From NCBI GenBank assembly GCA_905212345.1, contig CAJMEC010000031.1, forward strand, positions 1 through 20,779: a DNA stretch of 20,779 nucleotides, written 5' to 3'. Shown here in pieces: positions 7,554-14,172 of the stretch. The position numbers and the translations under genes are program-made. The DNA is from an uncultured Sutterella sp. (GTDB lineage: Bacteria > Pseudomonadota > Gammaproteobacteria > Burkholderiales > Burkholderiaceae_F). The notes under the pieces were generated by a model. It saw only the letters and a list, made by a program, of their open reading frames with translations. It was not told where the DNA came from and searched no databases. The number at the start of each line of letters is the position of its first letter. Position 1 is the first letter of the stretch.

Positions 7554-8060
7554 ATGAGTACACGACTTCCCGCCCCTGGTTTTGAAGAAAAAATAACCGA
7601 CATGGCTCACCTTGCAGAGCGCGCATCACAATTACCCCATCCCGTTGTTATGACCAATGGGGTCTTTGATATTTTGCATCGGGGACACGTCACATACCTC
7701 GCTCAAGCACGTGCCTTAGGAGCAAGCTTAGTGGTTGCGATTAATTCTGACGCTTCTGTCAAAATGCTTGGCAAGGGTGACGAGCGCCCCATTAACGCTC
7801 AGGCTGACCGAGCCGCCGTGCTCGCCGCGCTTGAAAGCGTAGATCTGGTCGTTATTTTTGAAGAAAAAGTCCCCCTTAAAGCGGTTGAAAATGCGCATCC
7901 GGATATCTATGTCAAAGGGGGTGACTATAAAATTGAAGATCTACCTGAGGCGAAACTTGTTGCCACTTGGGGAGCCAAAACGGTGACAGTTCAATTTGAA
8001 CACCAACGCTCAACCACCGCTCTTTTACAAAAAATCAGTTCGTTGAACCTTAAAAAATAA
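7554..8060 (+). CDS. hldC: D-glycero-beta-D-manno-heptose 1-phosphate adenylyltransferase
   Basis: This protein joins heptose 1-phosphate with ATP to give ADP-D-glycero-D-manno-heptose and pyrophosphate. It is the RfaE domain II half of HldE as a separate 168-residue protein, a nucleotidyltransferase of the cytidylyltransferase-like fold. It shows TNGVFDILHRGHV (34-46) with the HxGH signature at 42-45, AINSD at 62-66, VKGGDY at 120-125 and the C-terminal QRSTTALL loop at 151-158. The ATG at 7554 is chosen because it follows AAGGA (7544-7548) and lies 8 bp after the gmhB stop. An upstream ATG at 7494 would add 20 residues overlapping gmhB. It is the last gene of the heptose operon. Names in use are hldC and rfaE2. 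Confidence 0.93.
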   Translation: MSTRLPAPGFEEKITDMAHLAERASQLPHPVVMTNGVFDILHRGHVTYLAQARALGASLVVAINSDASVKMLGKGDERPINAQADRAAVLAALESVDLVVIFEEKVPLKAVENAHPDIYVKGGDYKIEDLPEAKLVATWGAKTVTVQFEHQRSTTALLQKISSLNLKK

Positions 8061-8088
8061 ACACCGATTTCCTCCGATTTTTCTTTTC

Positions 8089-8122
8089 AAGGCATCCATT
8101 TCCATTTTCAGATGCCTTTTTT
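8089..8122 (+). terminator. Intrinsic terminator after hldC
   Basis: An 8-bp perfect stem AAGGCATC (8089-8096) with GATGCCTT (8111-8118), a 14-nt loop and a run of six T (8117-8122) lies 28 bp after the hldC stop. It closes the heptose operon before the next transcription unit. Confidence 0.8.
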
Positions 8123-8201
8123 CATCTTCGATTGCTCGATCAGGGTTTTTACTGATATTTGCTATCTATTTGAATAACAACGATAAATTAATCTCATCTT
8201 A

Positions 8202-8240
8202 TTATTTGTTTACTTATTACTATGTTTTGTCGACAAATAA
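8202..8240 (+). promoter_or_regulatory. Palindromic operator candidate upstream of the ArgH-like gene
   Basis: The 272-bp gap between hldC and the next gene is AT-rich. It contains a perfect 12-bp palindrome TTTGTCGACAAA (8226-8237). In addition, TTATTTGT (8202-8209) is repeated inverted as ACAAATAA (8233-8240), sharing the right half of the palindrome. The core TTGTCGACAA fits the TTGTnnACAA pattern known for some FCD-type GntR regulators. It lies about 95 bp before the start codon. I could not pick a convincing -35/-10 pair around it. No GntR gene is in the window. Confidence 0.45.
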
Positions 8241-8332
8241 GAGTAAAGTTAAATCACCTGATTTTATTGGGGTTAGGTTTCCTTTAATTTTCTAAAAGTT
8301 TCAATATATATTTAATTTTCAAGGAGTTATAA

Positions 8333-9730
8333 ATGGATAGTAAATCTCGTAGCGGTCGCTTTAATTTGTCGGCAAATAAGTTGGTGGAAGATTTTAATGC
8401 CACCATCATGATCGAACAACGCAACTGCCCCTTTGATATCAAGGGCTCTCAAGCGCACGCCACTATGCTCGGTCGTCAAGGCATTATCAGCCAAGAAGAC
8501 GCTGAAGCTATCTGCAAGGGCTTGGATCAAGTGGCCCAGGAAATTCGCGATGGCAAGTTTGTCTTCCGTACGGCCGATGAAGACATTCATATGGCTATTG
8601 AAAAGCGTATGAGAGAAATCGTGGGTCCGGCCGGTGGCCGCCTTCACACCGCTCGTTCACGCAATGACCAAACAACCGTCACCACAAAGATGATGCTTCG
8701 CGCCACTATTCGTGAAGTGCAGGCTGCAATCCGTGATCTGCAAAAGGGATTTGTCGATATTGCAGAAAAACACATGGATGTCATCATGCCGGGTTACACC
8801 CATATGCAAACAGGGCAGCCCATCCTCTTTTCGCATTGGATGATGGCTTACTTCTGGATGCTTGAACGTGATTTCACCCGCTTTGACAACCTCTTTAGCC
8901 GCATGGGCCGCTGCCCGTTAGGTGCCGCCGCTTTAGCCGGAACCGATTTTCCGATTGATCGTGAATTCACCGCTAAAGCTTTAGGTTTTGACGCTCCCAC
9001 GGAAAACTCTATCGACTCTGTGAGCGACCGCGACCACATGGTGGAATTTAATGCTTGCGCCGCCATGTGCTACATGCACTTAAGCCGCCTGTCTGAAGAA
9101 CTCGTGACCTTCTCCACTCAGGACTTTAAGTTCATTGAACTGTCGGACGACTTCTGCACGGGTTCCTCCATCATGCCGCAAAAGAAAAATCCGGATATTG
9201 CTGAAAAGATTCGCGGCAAGACCGGCCGTGTCTACGGCAATCTCATGGCCATGCTGACCATCATGAAGGGGCTTCCCTTGGCATACAACACCGACCTTTC
9301 CGAAGACAAGGAACAGGTGTTTGACTCGATTGATACGCTTTTGGCCAGCCTCCGCATCATGACACCGATGATTGCCAAGATGACAGTTAACGCCGAAAAA
9401 ATGCGCCACAATGCCGATCTGGGTTATTCCAACGCCACAGACTTGGCCGACTATTTGGCTCGCAAAGGCGTGCCTTTCCGTGAAGCGCACCATGTTGTCG
9501 GCTCCATGGTCAACTACTGCATCAAGCATGGCAAGCGCCTCGATGATCTGACAATGGATGAATATAAGAGCTTTAACGACAAGATCGAAGAAGACATCCG
9601 CCACGAAATCGCTCTTGAAACCTGTGTGAAAGCCCGTAAATCCTACGGCGGCACAGCTCCGGAAGCCGTAAGTAAGCAACTCGAAGTGGCCCGTGCGGTG
9701 CTCGATCACGAAGCTCAAACACTTCAATAA
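8333..9730 (+). CDS. Argininosuccinate lyase family protein (ArgH-like C-N lyase)
   Basis: The protein belongs to the aspartase/fumarase superfamily, whose members eliminate fumarate (or analogues) from N- or O-succinyl compounds. Its 465 residues match ArgH length. TARSRNDQ is at 106-113, GYTHMQTGQP at 154-163, GTDFPIDRE at 203-211, DSVSDRDH at 228-235, the signature GSSIMPQKKNPD is at 277-288 with the likely catalytic Ser on its mobile loop, and GKTGRVYG is at 295-302. ATDLADYLARKG and GGTAP near the C terminus are also ArgH-like. Odd points are SGRF in place of the usual WGGRF start and QTGQP in place of QRAQP. It begins with an excellent AAGGAG site 6 bp before the ATG. Downstream come a C4-dicarboxylate carrier and an MmgE/PrpD gene, not arg genes. 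It may be true ArgH, or a lyase for another aspartate-N-adduct, as known for EDDS lyase. I leave the symbol blank for that reason. Confidence 0.85.
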   Translation: MDSKSRSGRFNLSANKLVEDFNATIMIEQRNCPFDIKGSQAHATMLGRQGIISQEDAEAICKGLDQVAQEIRDGKFVFRTADEDIHMAIEKRMREIVGPAGGRLHTARSRNDQTTVTTKMMLRATIREVQAAIRDLQKGFVDIAEKHMDVIMPGYTHMQTGQPILFSHWMMAYFWMLERDFTRFDNLFSRMGRCPLGAAALAGTDFPIDREFTAKALGFDAPTENSIDSVSDRDHMVEFNACAAMCYMHLSRLSEELVTFSTQDFKFIELSDDFCTGSSIMPQKKNPDIAEKIRGKTGRVYGNLMAMLTIMKGLPLAYNTDLSEDKEQVFDSIDTLLASLRIMTPMIAKMTVNAEKMRHNADLGYSNATDLADYLARKGVPFREAHHVVGSMVNYCIKHGKRLDDLTMDEYKSFNDKIEEDIRHEIALETCVKARKSYGGTAPEAVSKQLEVARAVLDHEAQTLQ

Positions 9731-9757
9731 TCCAATCGATTCGAAAAGGAATTGGAA

Positions 9758-11092
9758 ATGGAAACCGATTTAAATTTCTGGTTACAACTAGCCGTTATGC
9801 TCGTCTGTATTGGCGTCGGGGGCCGCTTCGGCGGTGTCGGTCTCGGCGCCGCGGGTGGCTTGGGTGTGAGTATTTTGGTCTTGGGCTTCGGTCTTCAACC
9901 GGCTTCACCCCCTGTTTCCACCCTATTGATTATTGTGGCTGTGATTGCCTGTACCAGTATCTTGCAAGGTGCGGGCGGTCTCGATCTCTTGGTCCGCTTA
10001 GCTGAAAAAATGCTTCGTAAGTGGCCAAGCGCCATCACGATTGTGGGACCTTTTGTCTGCTCGCTTTTTGTCGTGCTCTGCGGCACGGCCTACGTGGCCT
10101 TTGCCGTCTACCCGGTCGTAGCCGAAGTGGCGGCCTCCGCTAAAGTGCGCCCTGAACGTCCCATTGCCGCGTCTGTGATTTCAGCCGGTATCGCCGTGGT
10201 CGCAAGTCCCATGAGCGCTGCCATGGCCGCCTTGGTCGCAAGCCTTGCCGTTTTGGACGTCTCTTTAATTCAAATTTTGGCTGTTACTGTCCCGGCCTTT
10301 ATCATCGCCACGCTTTGCACATGCTTGTCGGTGTACTGGAAAGGCACTGAGCTTGAAAAAGACCCTGAATTTATTCGCCGCGTTCAATCCGGCCAATATC
10401 AAGAATTAGTAGTCACCAATGACAATAAACCCTTTGAAGCAACCAAAGGACAAAAATTGTCTGTTGGCATCTTCCTTGTAGGCGTCGTGACTGTGATCAT
10501 CTTCGGCACATTTAAGGAGTTGCTCCCGAGTTGGGAGGCCGCCGGTAAGATCTCCACTCTTCCGATTCCGTCATTGATTCAAATGGTCATGCTTGCCTTC
10601 GGTCTTTTCATTATCGTATTCTGCAAAGTACCGAGCAGTAAGTTTGCCTCCGGTTCCGTCTTCGTTTCCGGCTTGATCGGTGTGGTAGGCGTGTTTGGCG
10701 TTTCTTGGTTAACAGGCACGTTCTTTGAAGCTTATAAGCCCTTGTTCGTTGGGTTATTCACTGACATGGCCCAGTCAACTCCGATGCTCTTCGGTGTTGT
10801 ACTGTTTTGCTTCTCCGCGGTGATTTTAAGTCCCTCTGCGACAACGGCAGCTTTAATGCCTTTGGGTGTTTCGATCGGCATCCCCGCGGGTCTTTGCGTT
10901 GCACTGTTTCCTGCCACGTGCGGTGACTTCATCATCCCCGGCGGCGCGCAAATCGGCTGCACGGCTTTTGACCGTACCGGTACCACCCGTTTGGGCAAAT
11001 ATGTTGTTAACCACAGCTACATCATCCCCGGTTTCGTACACGTCATCACGGGTGTTGCAGCCGGTTACTTCTTAAGCTTCATTTTCTTCTAA
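9758..11092 (+). CDS. Anaerobic C4-dicarboxylate transporter, Dcu family
   Basis: Dcu carriers exchange or take up fumarate, malate, aspartate and succinate across the inner membrane, mostly under anaerobic conditions. The 444-residue protein is about the size of DcuA/DcuB and almost entirely hydrophobic helices. Family marks are GGRFGGVGLGAAGGLGV (21-37), a VVASPMSAAMAALVA segment, a short hydrophilic central loop around KGTELEKDPEF, and the C-terminal TGTTRLGKYVVNHSYIIPG. The ATG at 9758 is preferred: it is 7 bp after AAAAGGA, while the in-frame TTG at 9752 would sit too close to that site. It lies 27 bp after the lyase gene. Fumarate released by the lyase, or an aspartate-like substrate, is a plausible cargo. 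DcuA and DcuB cannot be told apart here. Confidence 0.88.
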   Translation: METDLNFWLQLAVMLVCIGVGGRFGGVGLGAAGGLGVSILVLGFGLQPASPPVSTLLIIVAVIACTSILQGAGGLDLLVRLAEKMLRKWPSAITIVGPFVCSLFVVLCGTAYVAFAVYPVVAEVAASAKVRPERPIAASVISAGIAVVASPMSAAMAALVASLAVLDVSLIQILAVTVPAFIIATLCTCLSVYWKGTELEKDPEFIRRVQSGQYQELVVTNDNKPFEATKGQKLSVGIFLVGVVTVIIFGTFKELLPSWEAAGKISTLPIPSLIQMVMLAFGLFIIVFCKVPSSKFASGSVFVSGLIGVVGVFGVSWLTGTFFEAYKPLFVGLFTDMAQSTPMLFGVVLFCFSAVILSPSATTAALMPLGVSIGIPAGLCVALFPATCGDFIIPGGAQIGCTAFDRTGTTRLGKYVVNHSYIIPGFVHVITGVAAGYFLSFIFF

Positions 11093-11140
11093 AATAGGCT
11101 GATGTGTTTGGAGCGGGTTGCTTACCCGCTCCACCTATTT
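11092..11140 (+). other. Intercistronic stem-loop between transporter and MmgE/PrpD gene
   Basis: A perfect 10-bp stem TGGAGCGGGT/ACCCGCTCCA (11109-11118 with 11124-11133) with a 5-nt loop is flanked by a second complementary pair, AAATAGG (11092-11098) and CCTATTT (11134-11140). The two stems would stack, with a one-sided bulge of about 10 nt. The next T run (TTTTTT near 11144-11149) is a few bases away. It may be a leaky terminator or a stabilising structure that sets the dose of the following gene. Confidence 0.6.
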
Positions 11141-11164
11141 CAGTTTTTTCTCAGAGCGATCGTT

Positions 11165-12571
11165 ATGCAAAGCGAAAATACTCAATTGATTTCCGAACAA
11201 TTGGCTCGATTCGTTGTTTGGACCAAATTTGAAGACATCCCCGAAGAACTCGTCATTAAAGCTCAACGTCATATTCTGGACTCCGTGGGTGCTGGCATCG
11301 CCGGCGCTGTCAGTCCCGAGACAAAACTTTTAAATAAAGTTTTCGCCATCGGCGGTGAAATGAGTGGCAACGTTCCTCTTTGGGGCAAGGGTATTAAAGT
11401 CAGCGCCAGAAACGCCGCGCTCAGCAATGGTGTCTCTTCGCATACTTTCGAATTGGACGACACCAACGGCTGTGATCATTCAGGGGCAGTCGTTGTTCCG
11501 GCCGCTTTTGCCGCATTAAGTCTTTGCAATCGCCCAATTGACGGTAAAGAATTCATTGTCGCCGTAACATTGGGCTACGACTTAGCCCGTCGCGCCCTTG
11601 AATCATGCGGAGCCTACGAGCCGCATAACGGCGCCGGTTGGCACTCCACCGGTACGTGCGGCGTTTTCGGTGCTGCGGCAGCTGTCGGTCGCCTCTTAGG
11701 ACTGGATGTTGAAAAAATGCAGGCGGCGCTGGGTATTGCCACGAGTTTTGCCGCCGGTCAATGGTCTTTCGTTCACGATGGCGCGCAAAACAAACGGCTG
11801 CATGTCGGCAACGCCGCTCACGGCGGATTGCTTGCTTGTTTGCTGGCCCGCGAAGGCTTTACCGGCCCGAAGCTGGCTTTTGAACAAGTTTGGGGCGGCT
11901 TTTCCAAGACTTTTGCCCCGACAAGTCAGGACCCCGATGCCTGGCTTCGCGATTTAAGCAAAAATTGGAAATTGGGCCGCGTCTCCATTAAGCCGCACGC
12001 TTCCTGCAGAAGTTCACACTCTTCCATTGATGCCGTCAATATCATCATGGATGAACACAATTTAACACCGGCCGATATTGAAAAGATCCTTATTAAGATC
12101 AATCCCTTTGTCCATGGTATGTGCGGTGGCAGAAAACTTGATCCGATGCCTGCGGCTCAAATGAGCATCGCCTACGGCATTGCGGCCCGACTGGTTTTCG
12201 GCGGCGCGAATTTGACCGCTTACACGCGCACCAATCGACACGATCCCCGAATTCGCCAAGCAATGGATTTGGTCGAATTTGAAATCGATAAGACACAAAA
12301 AGACGAGGACGAACCGATTGTGACGGTCTTCACGCGCAACGGTAAGAGCTACACCGAAAGGGTTGAATTCCCGCTTGGAGCTCCTCAAAATCCGGTGAGC
12401 GATGAAGCATTGATGAGTAAGTATCGTGACATCGCCGGCATGGTCTTTCCGACCGAAGTGGTGGAGGGCATCGCTGACTTTTTGTTGCACCTCAAAGATC
12501 AGCCCAATCTTGATCCGGTGGTGAAGTTATTAGGATCCAAACCCATTACAACTACTCAGTTCGATATCTAA
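11165..12571 (+). CDS. MmgE/PrpD family protein
   Basis: The family includes 2-methylcitrate dehydratase PrpD, cis-aconitate decarboxylase and an iminodisuccinate epimerase, all acting on di- or tricarboxylates. The 468-residue protein is full length. It has HTFELDDT (93-100), HSGAVVVPAA (105-114), WHSTGTCGVFGAAAAVGRL (159-177), KRLHVGNAAHGG (210-221), IKPHASCRSSHSSIDA (275-290) and PMPAAQMSIAYGIAARL (327-343). These are the conserved segments of the all-alpha MmgE/PrpD domain. The ATG at 11165 is used because the family starts a few residues before the first helix; an upstream ATG at 11102 would translate the stem-loop. Its ribosome site is weak. It is third after the lyase and the carrier and is followed by a strong terminator. 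The exact substrate cannot be read; nothing of the methylcitrate cycle (prpB, prpC) is nearby, so PrpD itself is unlikely. Confidence 0.88.
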   Translation: MQSENTQLISEQLARFVVWTKFEDIPEELVIKAQRHILDSVGAGIAGAVSPETKLLNKVFAIGGEMSGNVPLWGKGIKVSARNAALSNGVSSHTFELDDTNGCDHSGAVVVPAAFAALSLCNRPIDGKEFIVAVTLGYDLARRALESCGAYEPHNGAGWHSTGTCGVFGAAAAVGRLLGLDVEKMQAALGIATSFAAGQWSFVHDGAQNKRLHVGNAAHGGLLACLLAREGFTGPKLAFEQVWGGFSKTFAPTSQDPDAWLRDLSKNWKLGRVSIKPHASCRSSHSSIDAVNIIMDEHNLTPADIEKILIKINPFVHGMCGGRKLDPMPAAQMSIAYGIAARLVFGGANLTAYTRTNRHDPRIRQAMDLVEFEIDKTQKDEDEPIVTVFTRNGKSYTERVEFPLGAPQNPVSDEALMSKYRDIAGMVFPTEVVEGIADFLLHLKDQPNLDPVVKLLGSKPITTTQFDI

Positions 12572-12584
12572 AAACTTTCTTTTT

Positions 12585-12613
12585 GCCCCGCCTCCTCGGT
12601 GGGGCATTTTTTT
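12585..12613 (+). terminator. Intrinsic terminator after the MmgE/PrpD gene
   Basis: The stem GCCCCGCC (12585-12592) with GGTGGGGC (12598-12605), one G-U pair and a 5-nt loop, is followed by A and seven T (12607-12613). It is a strong terminator that separates the lyase-carrier-MmgE unit from the lar operon. Confidence 0.9.
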
Positions 12614-12673
12614 GCCTAATTACACCCTTTTCTGATCGAAAAATCCCTACCAACCTTCATTGACTTTTCTGTT

Positions 12674-12682
12674 TGCTAAGAT
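12674..12682 (+). promoter_or_regulatory. Extended -10 promoter of the methyltransferase-lar operon
   Basis: TGCTAAGAT at 12674-12682 fits an extended -10 element (TGn before TAAGAT), 26 bp upstream of the methyltransferase ATG. A TTGACT nearby (12659-12664) is too close, at 12 bp, to serve as its -35. The start point would fall near 12689, before the weak AGTAGG ribosome site. Confidence 0.4.
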
Positions 12683-12708
12683 GATCACACTAAAAAGTAG
12701 GTCTTCCC

Positions 12709-13431
12709 ATGGACAAAGAATCAAAAGCCCAGACAATTGATCAAGCCATACAACACTATTGGGGACTCCGAGCCGACGGCTACAGTCTTTCAAATGTTGA
12801 AGAGCTGGCTGACGCTGACAATCTATACAGGAATCTTCTGCAACGGTGGTTGCCCGGCCCCCACCTTGGACAAAAATCCCTGGATATCGGTTGCGGACCG
12901 GGTTTTTTAGCCATTGAGCTAGCCAAGTTGGGTTTTGAAAGCTCTGGGATTGATTCGTGCGCTCCTATGCTGATCAATGCACGAAAAAATGCCAAGGGAT
13001 TAAATGTTAAGTTTTTACAGGCTGATGCAGCTGGCGCTTGCTTTCCTGACGAAAGTTTCAACGTTATCGCTTCTCGAAATGTCGTTTGGAATTTACCGGA
13101 TCCTGACTCCGCTTACCGTCAATGGCACCGTTGGCTAAAGCCTAACGGCAAATTGATCATCTTTGACGGCAACCATTACCGCTATCTCACGGATTCTGGT
13201 CGACACGACCGCCCGCATCGTGAAACGCACAAGTATCTCGGCAGTGTTGATATCAATATCATGGAAACCATCGCTAAAGAACTTCCGATGAGTCAATTTG
13301 ATCGTCCTGAATACGACAAAAAAGTTCTCGATTCGATCGGATTCATTAATATTGACACTATTGTTTTACGACAAACGGGCGATCAAATTCACGACTTTGC
13401 CATTATTTGCGAAAAAGACCATGCAGATTGA
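12709..13431 (+). CDS. Class I SAM-dependent methyltransferase
   Basis: This is a 240-residue Rossmann-fold methyltransferase of the UbiE/Methyltransf_11 type. SAM-binding motif I is LDIGCGPGFLAIEL (58-71), the acidic residue after strand 2 is in GIDSCAPML (80-88), motif II-like QADAA is at 104-108, and SRNVVWNLPDPDSAYRQW (122-139) is followed by LKPNGKLIIFDGN (143-155). The target cannot be predicted from sequence. It is the first gene of a run with larB, larC and larE and overlaps larB by 11 bp, so it is co-expressed with nickel-pincer cofactor synthesis. I recall similar methyltransferases lying beside nickel or metallophore transport genes, but that is a recollection, not evidence. A role in cofactor modification, nickel handling or something unrelated all remain open. 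Confidence 0.85.
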   Translation: MDKESKAQTIDQAIQHYWGLRADGYSLSNVEELADADNLYRNLLQRWLPGPHLGQKSLDIGCGPGFLAIELAKLGFESSGIDSCAPMLINARKNAKGLNVKFLQADAAGACFPDESFNVIASRNVVWNLPDPDSAYRQWHRWLKPNGKLIIFDGNHYRYLTDSGRHDRPHRETHKYLGSVDINIMETIAKELPMSQFDRPEYDKKVLDSIGFINIDTIVLRQTGDQIHDFAIICEKDHAD

Positions 13432-14167
13432 TACGCTTTTACAAGCCGTCAAGGACGGCAAAATGAACATTCAAGAGGCTAAAGAACTTTTGGCGCGAGC
13501 CCCCTATGAGGAATTGGGGTTTGCGAAACTGGATTCCCACCGAGCCGTTCGTACCGGTTTTGCCGAAGTTGTATATTGCGAAAATAAAGCTGATGACTTT
13601 CTTGTTGAGATTTTCTCTCGTTTATTTAGTGCCAATGGCGAAGTGATGGGGACTCGGTGCTCGGAAAAACAATACCATTTACTCAAAGAGCGACTGCCCG
13701 AACTCACATACGATCCCATCAGCCGCATTGCCAAAATTGAACAACCTAAAAAAAGACTGGGGCTTATTGCCATCTGTACAGCGGGAACAGCAGACATTGC
13801 CGTCGCCGAAGAATGCGCACAAACTGCTGAATTTTTCGGACAAAACGTTGAACGTTTCTACGATATCGGTGTCAGCGGCATCCACCGATTACTTTCTAAG
13901 GTCGATCGCCTGCAGAAGGCCAACTGCGTCGTGGCAGTTGCAGGCATGGAAGGGGCCTTGGCCTCCGTTATTGGCGGACTTGTAGCCAATCCCGTTATTG
14001 CGGTTCCCACTTCTGTCGGTTATGGCGCCAATTTCCACGGACTTTCTGCGCTTTTGACCATGATTAACAGCTGCTCAAACGGCGTGGCTACCGTCAATAT
14101 TGACAATGGTTTTGGAGCGGGTTTTTTAGCTTCCCAAATTAATCGTCTAGCGACACGAAAGGAATAA
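13421..14167 (+). CDS. larB: Nickel-pincer cofactor biosynthesis protein LarB
   Basis: LarB carboxylates the pyridinium ring of nicotinic acid adenine dinucleotide and hydrolyses the phosphoanhydride, the first step to the nickel-pincer nucleotide cofactor. The 248-residue protein has the LarB-specific N-terminal part and a PurE-like C-terminal half. TAGTADIAVAEECA is at 120-133, AVAGMEGALASVIGG at 172-186, IAVPTSVGYG at 193-202, and NIDNGFGAGF at 226-235. C218 in MINSCSNG matches the position of the Cys that forms a covalent adduct with the dinucleotide in characterised LarB. The ATG at 13421 overlaps the methyltransferase by 11 bp; a start at 13298 would add 41 residues of out-of-frame methyltransferase sequence. 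It is followed after 5 bp by larC. Confidence 0.95.
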   Translation: MQIDTLLQAVKDGKMNIQEAKELLARAPYEELGFAKLDSHRAVRTGFAEVVYCENKADDFLVEIFSRLFSANGEVMGTRCSEKQYHLLKERLPELTYDPISRIAKIEQPKKRLGLIAICTAGTADIAVAEECAQTAEFFGQNVERFYDIGVSGIHRLLSKVDRLQKANCVVAVAGMEGALASVIGGLVANPVIAVPTSVGYGANFHGLSALLTMINSCSNGVATVNIDNGFGAGFLASQINRLATRKE

Positions 14168-14172
14168 ATTTC

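Noticed and set aside
9080..9727. A 215-codon open frame antisense to the ArgH-like gene
   Set aside because: It lies wholly inside a clear superfamily gene on the other strand, has no family resemblance and reflects the codon bias of the sense gene.
11165..12571. 2-methylcitrate dehydratase (prpD) as the specific call
   Set aside because: No prpB, prpC or acnD neighbour is present, and the family covers several other carboxylate reactions; only the family name is supported.
13298..13420. N-terminal extension of larB
   Set aside because: The 41 extra residues are the methyltransferase gene read out of frame; family alignment starts at the ATG at 13421.
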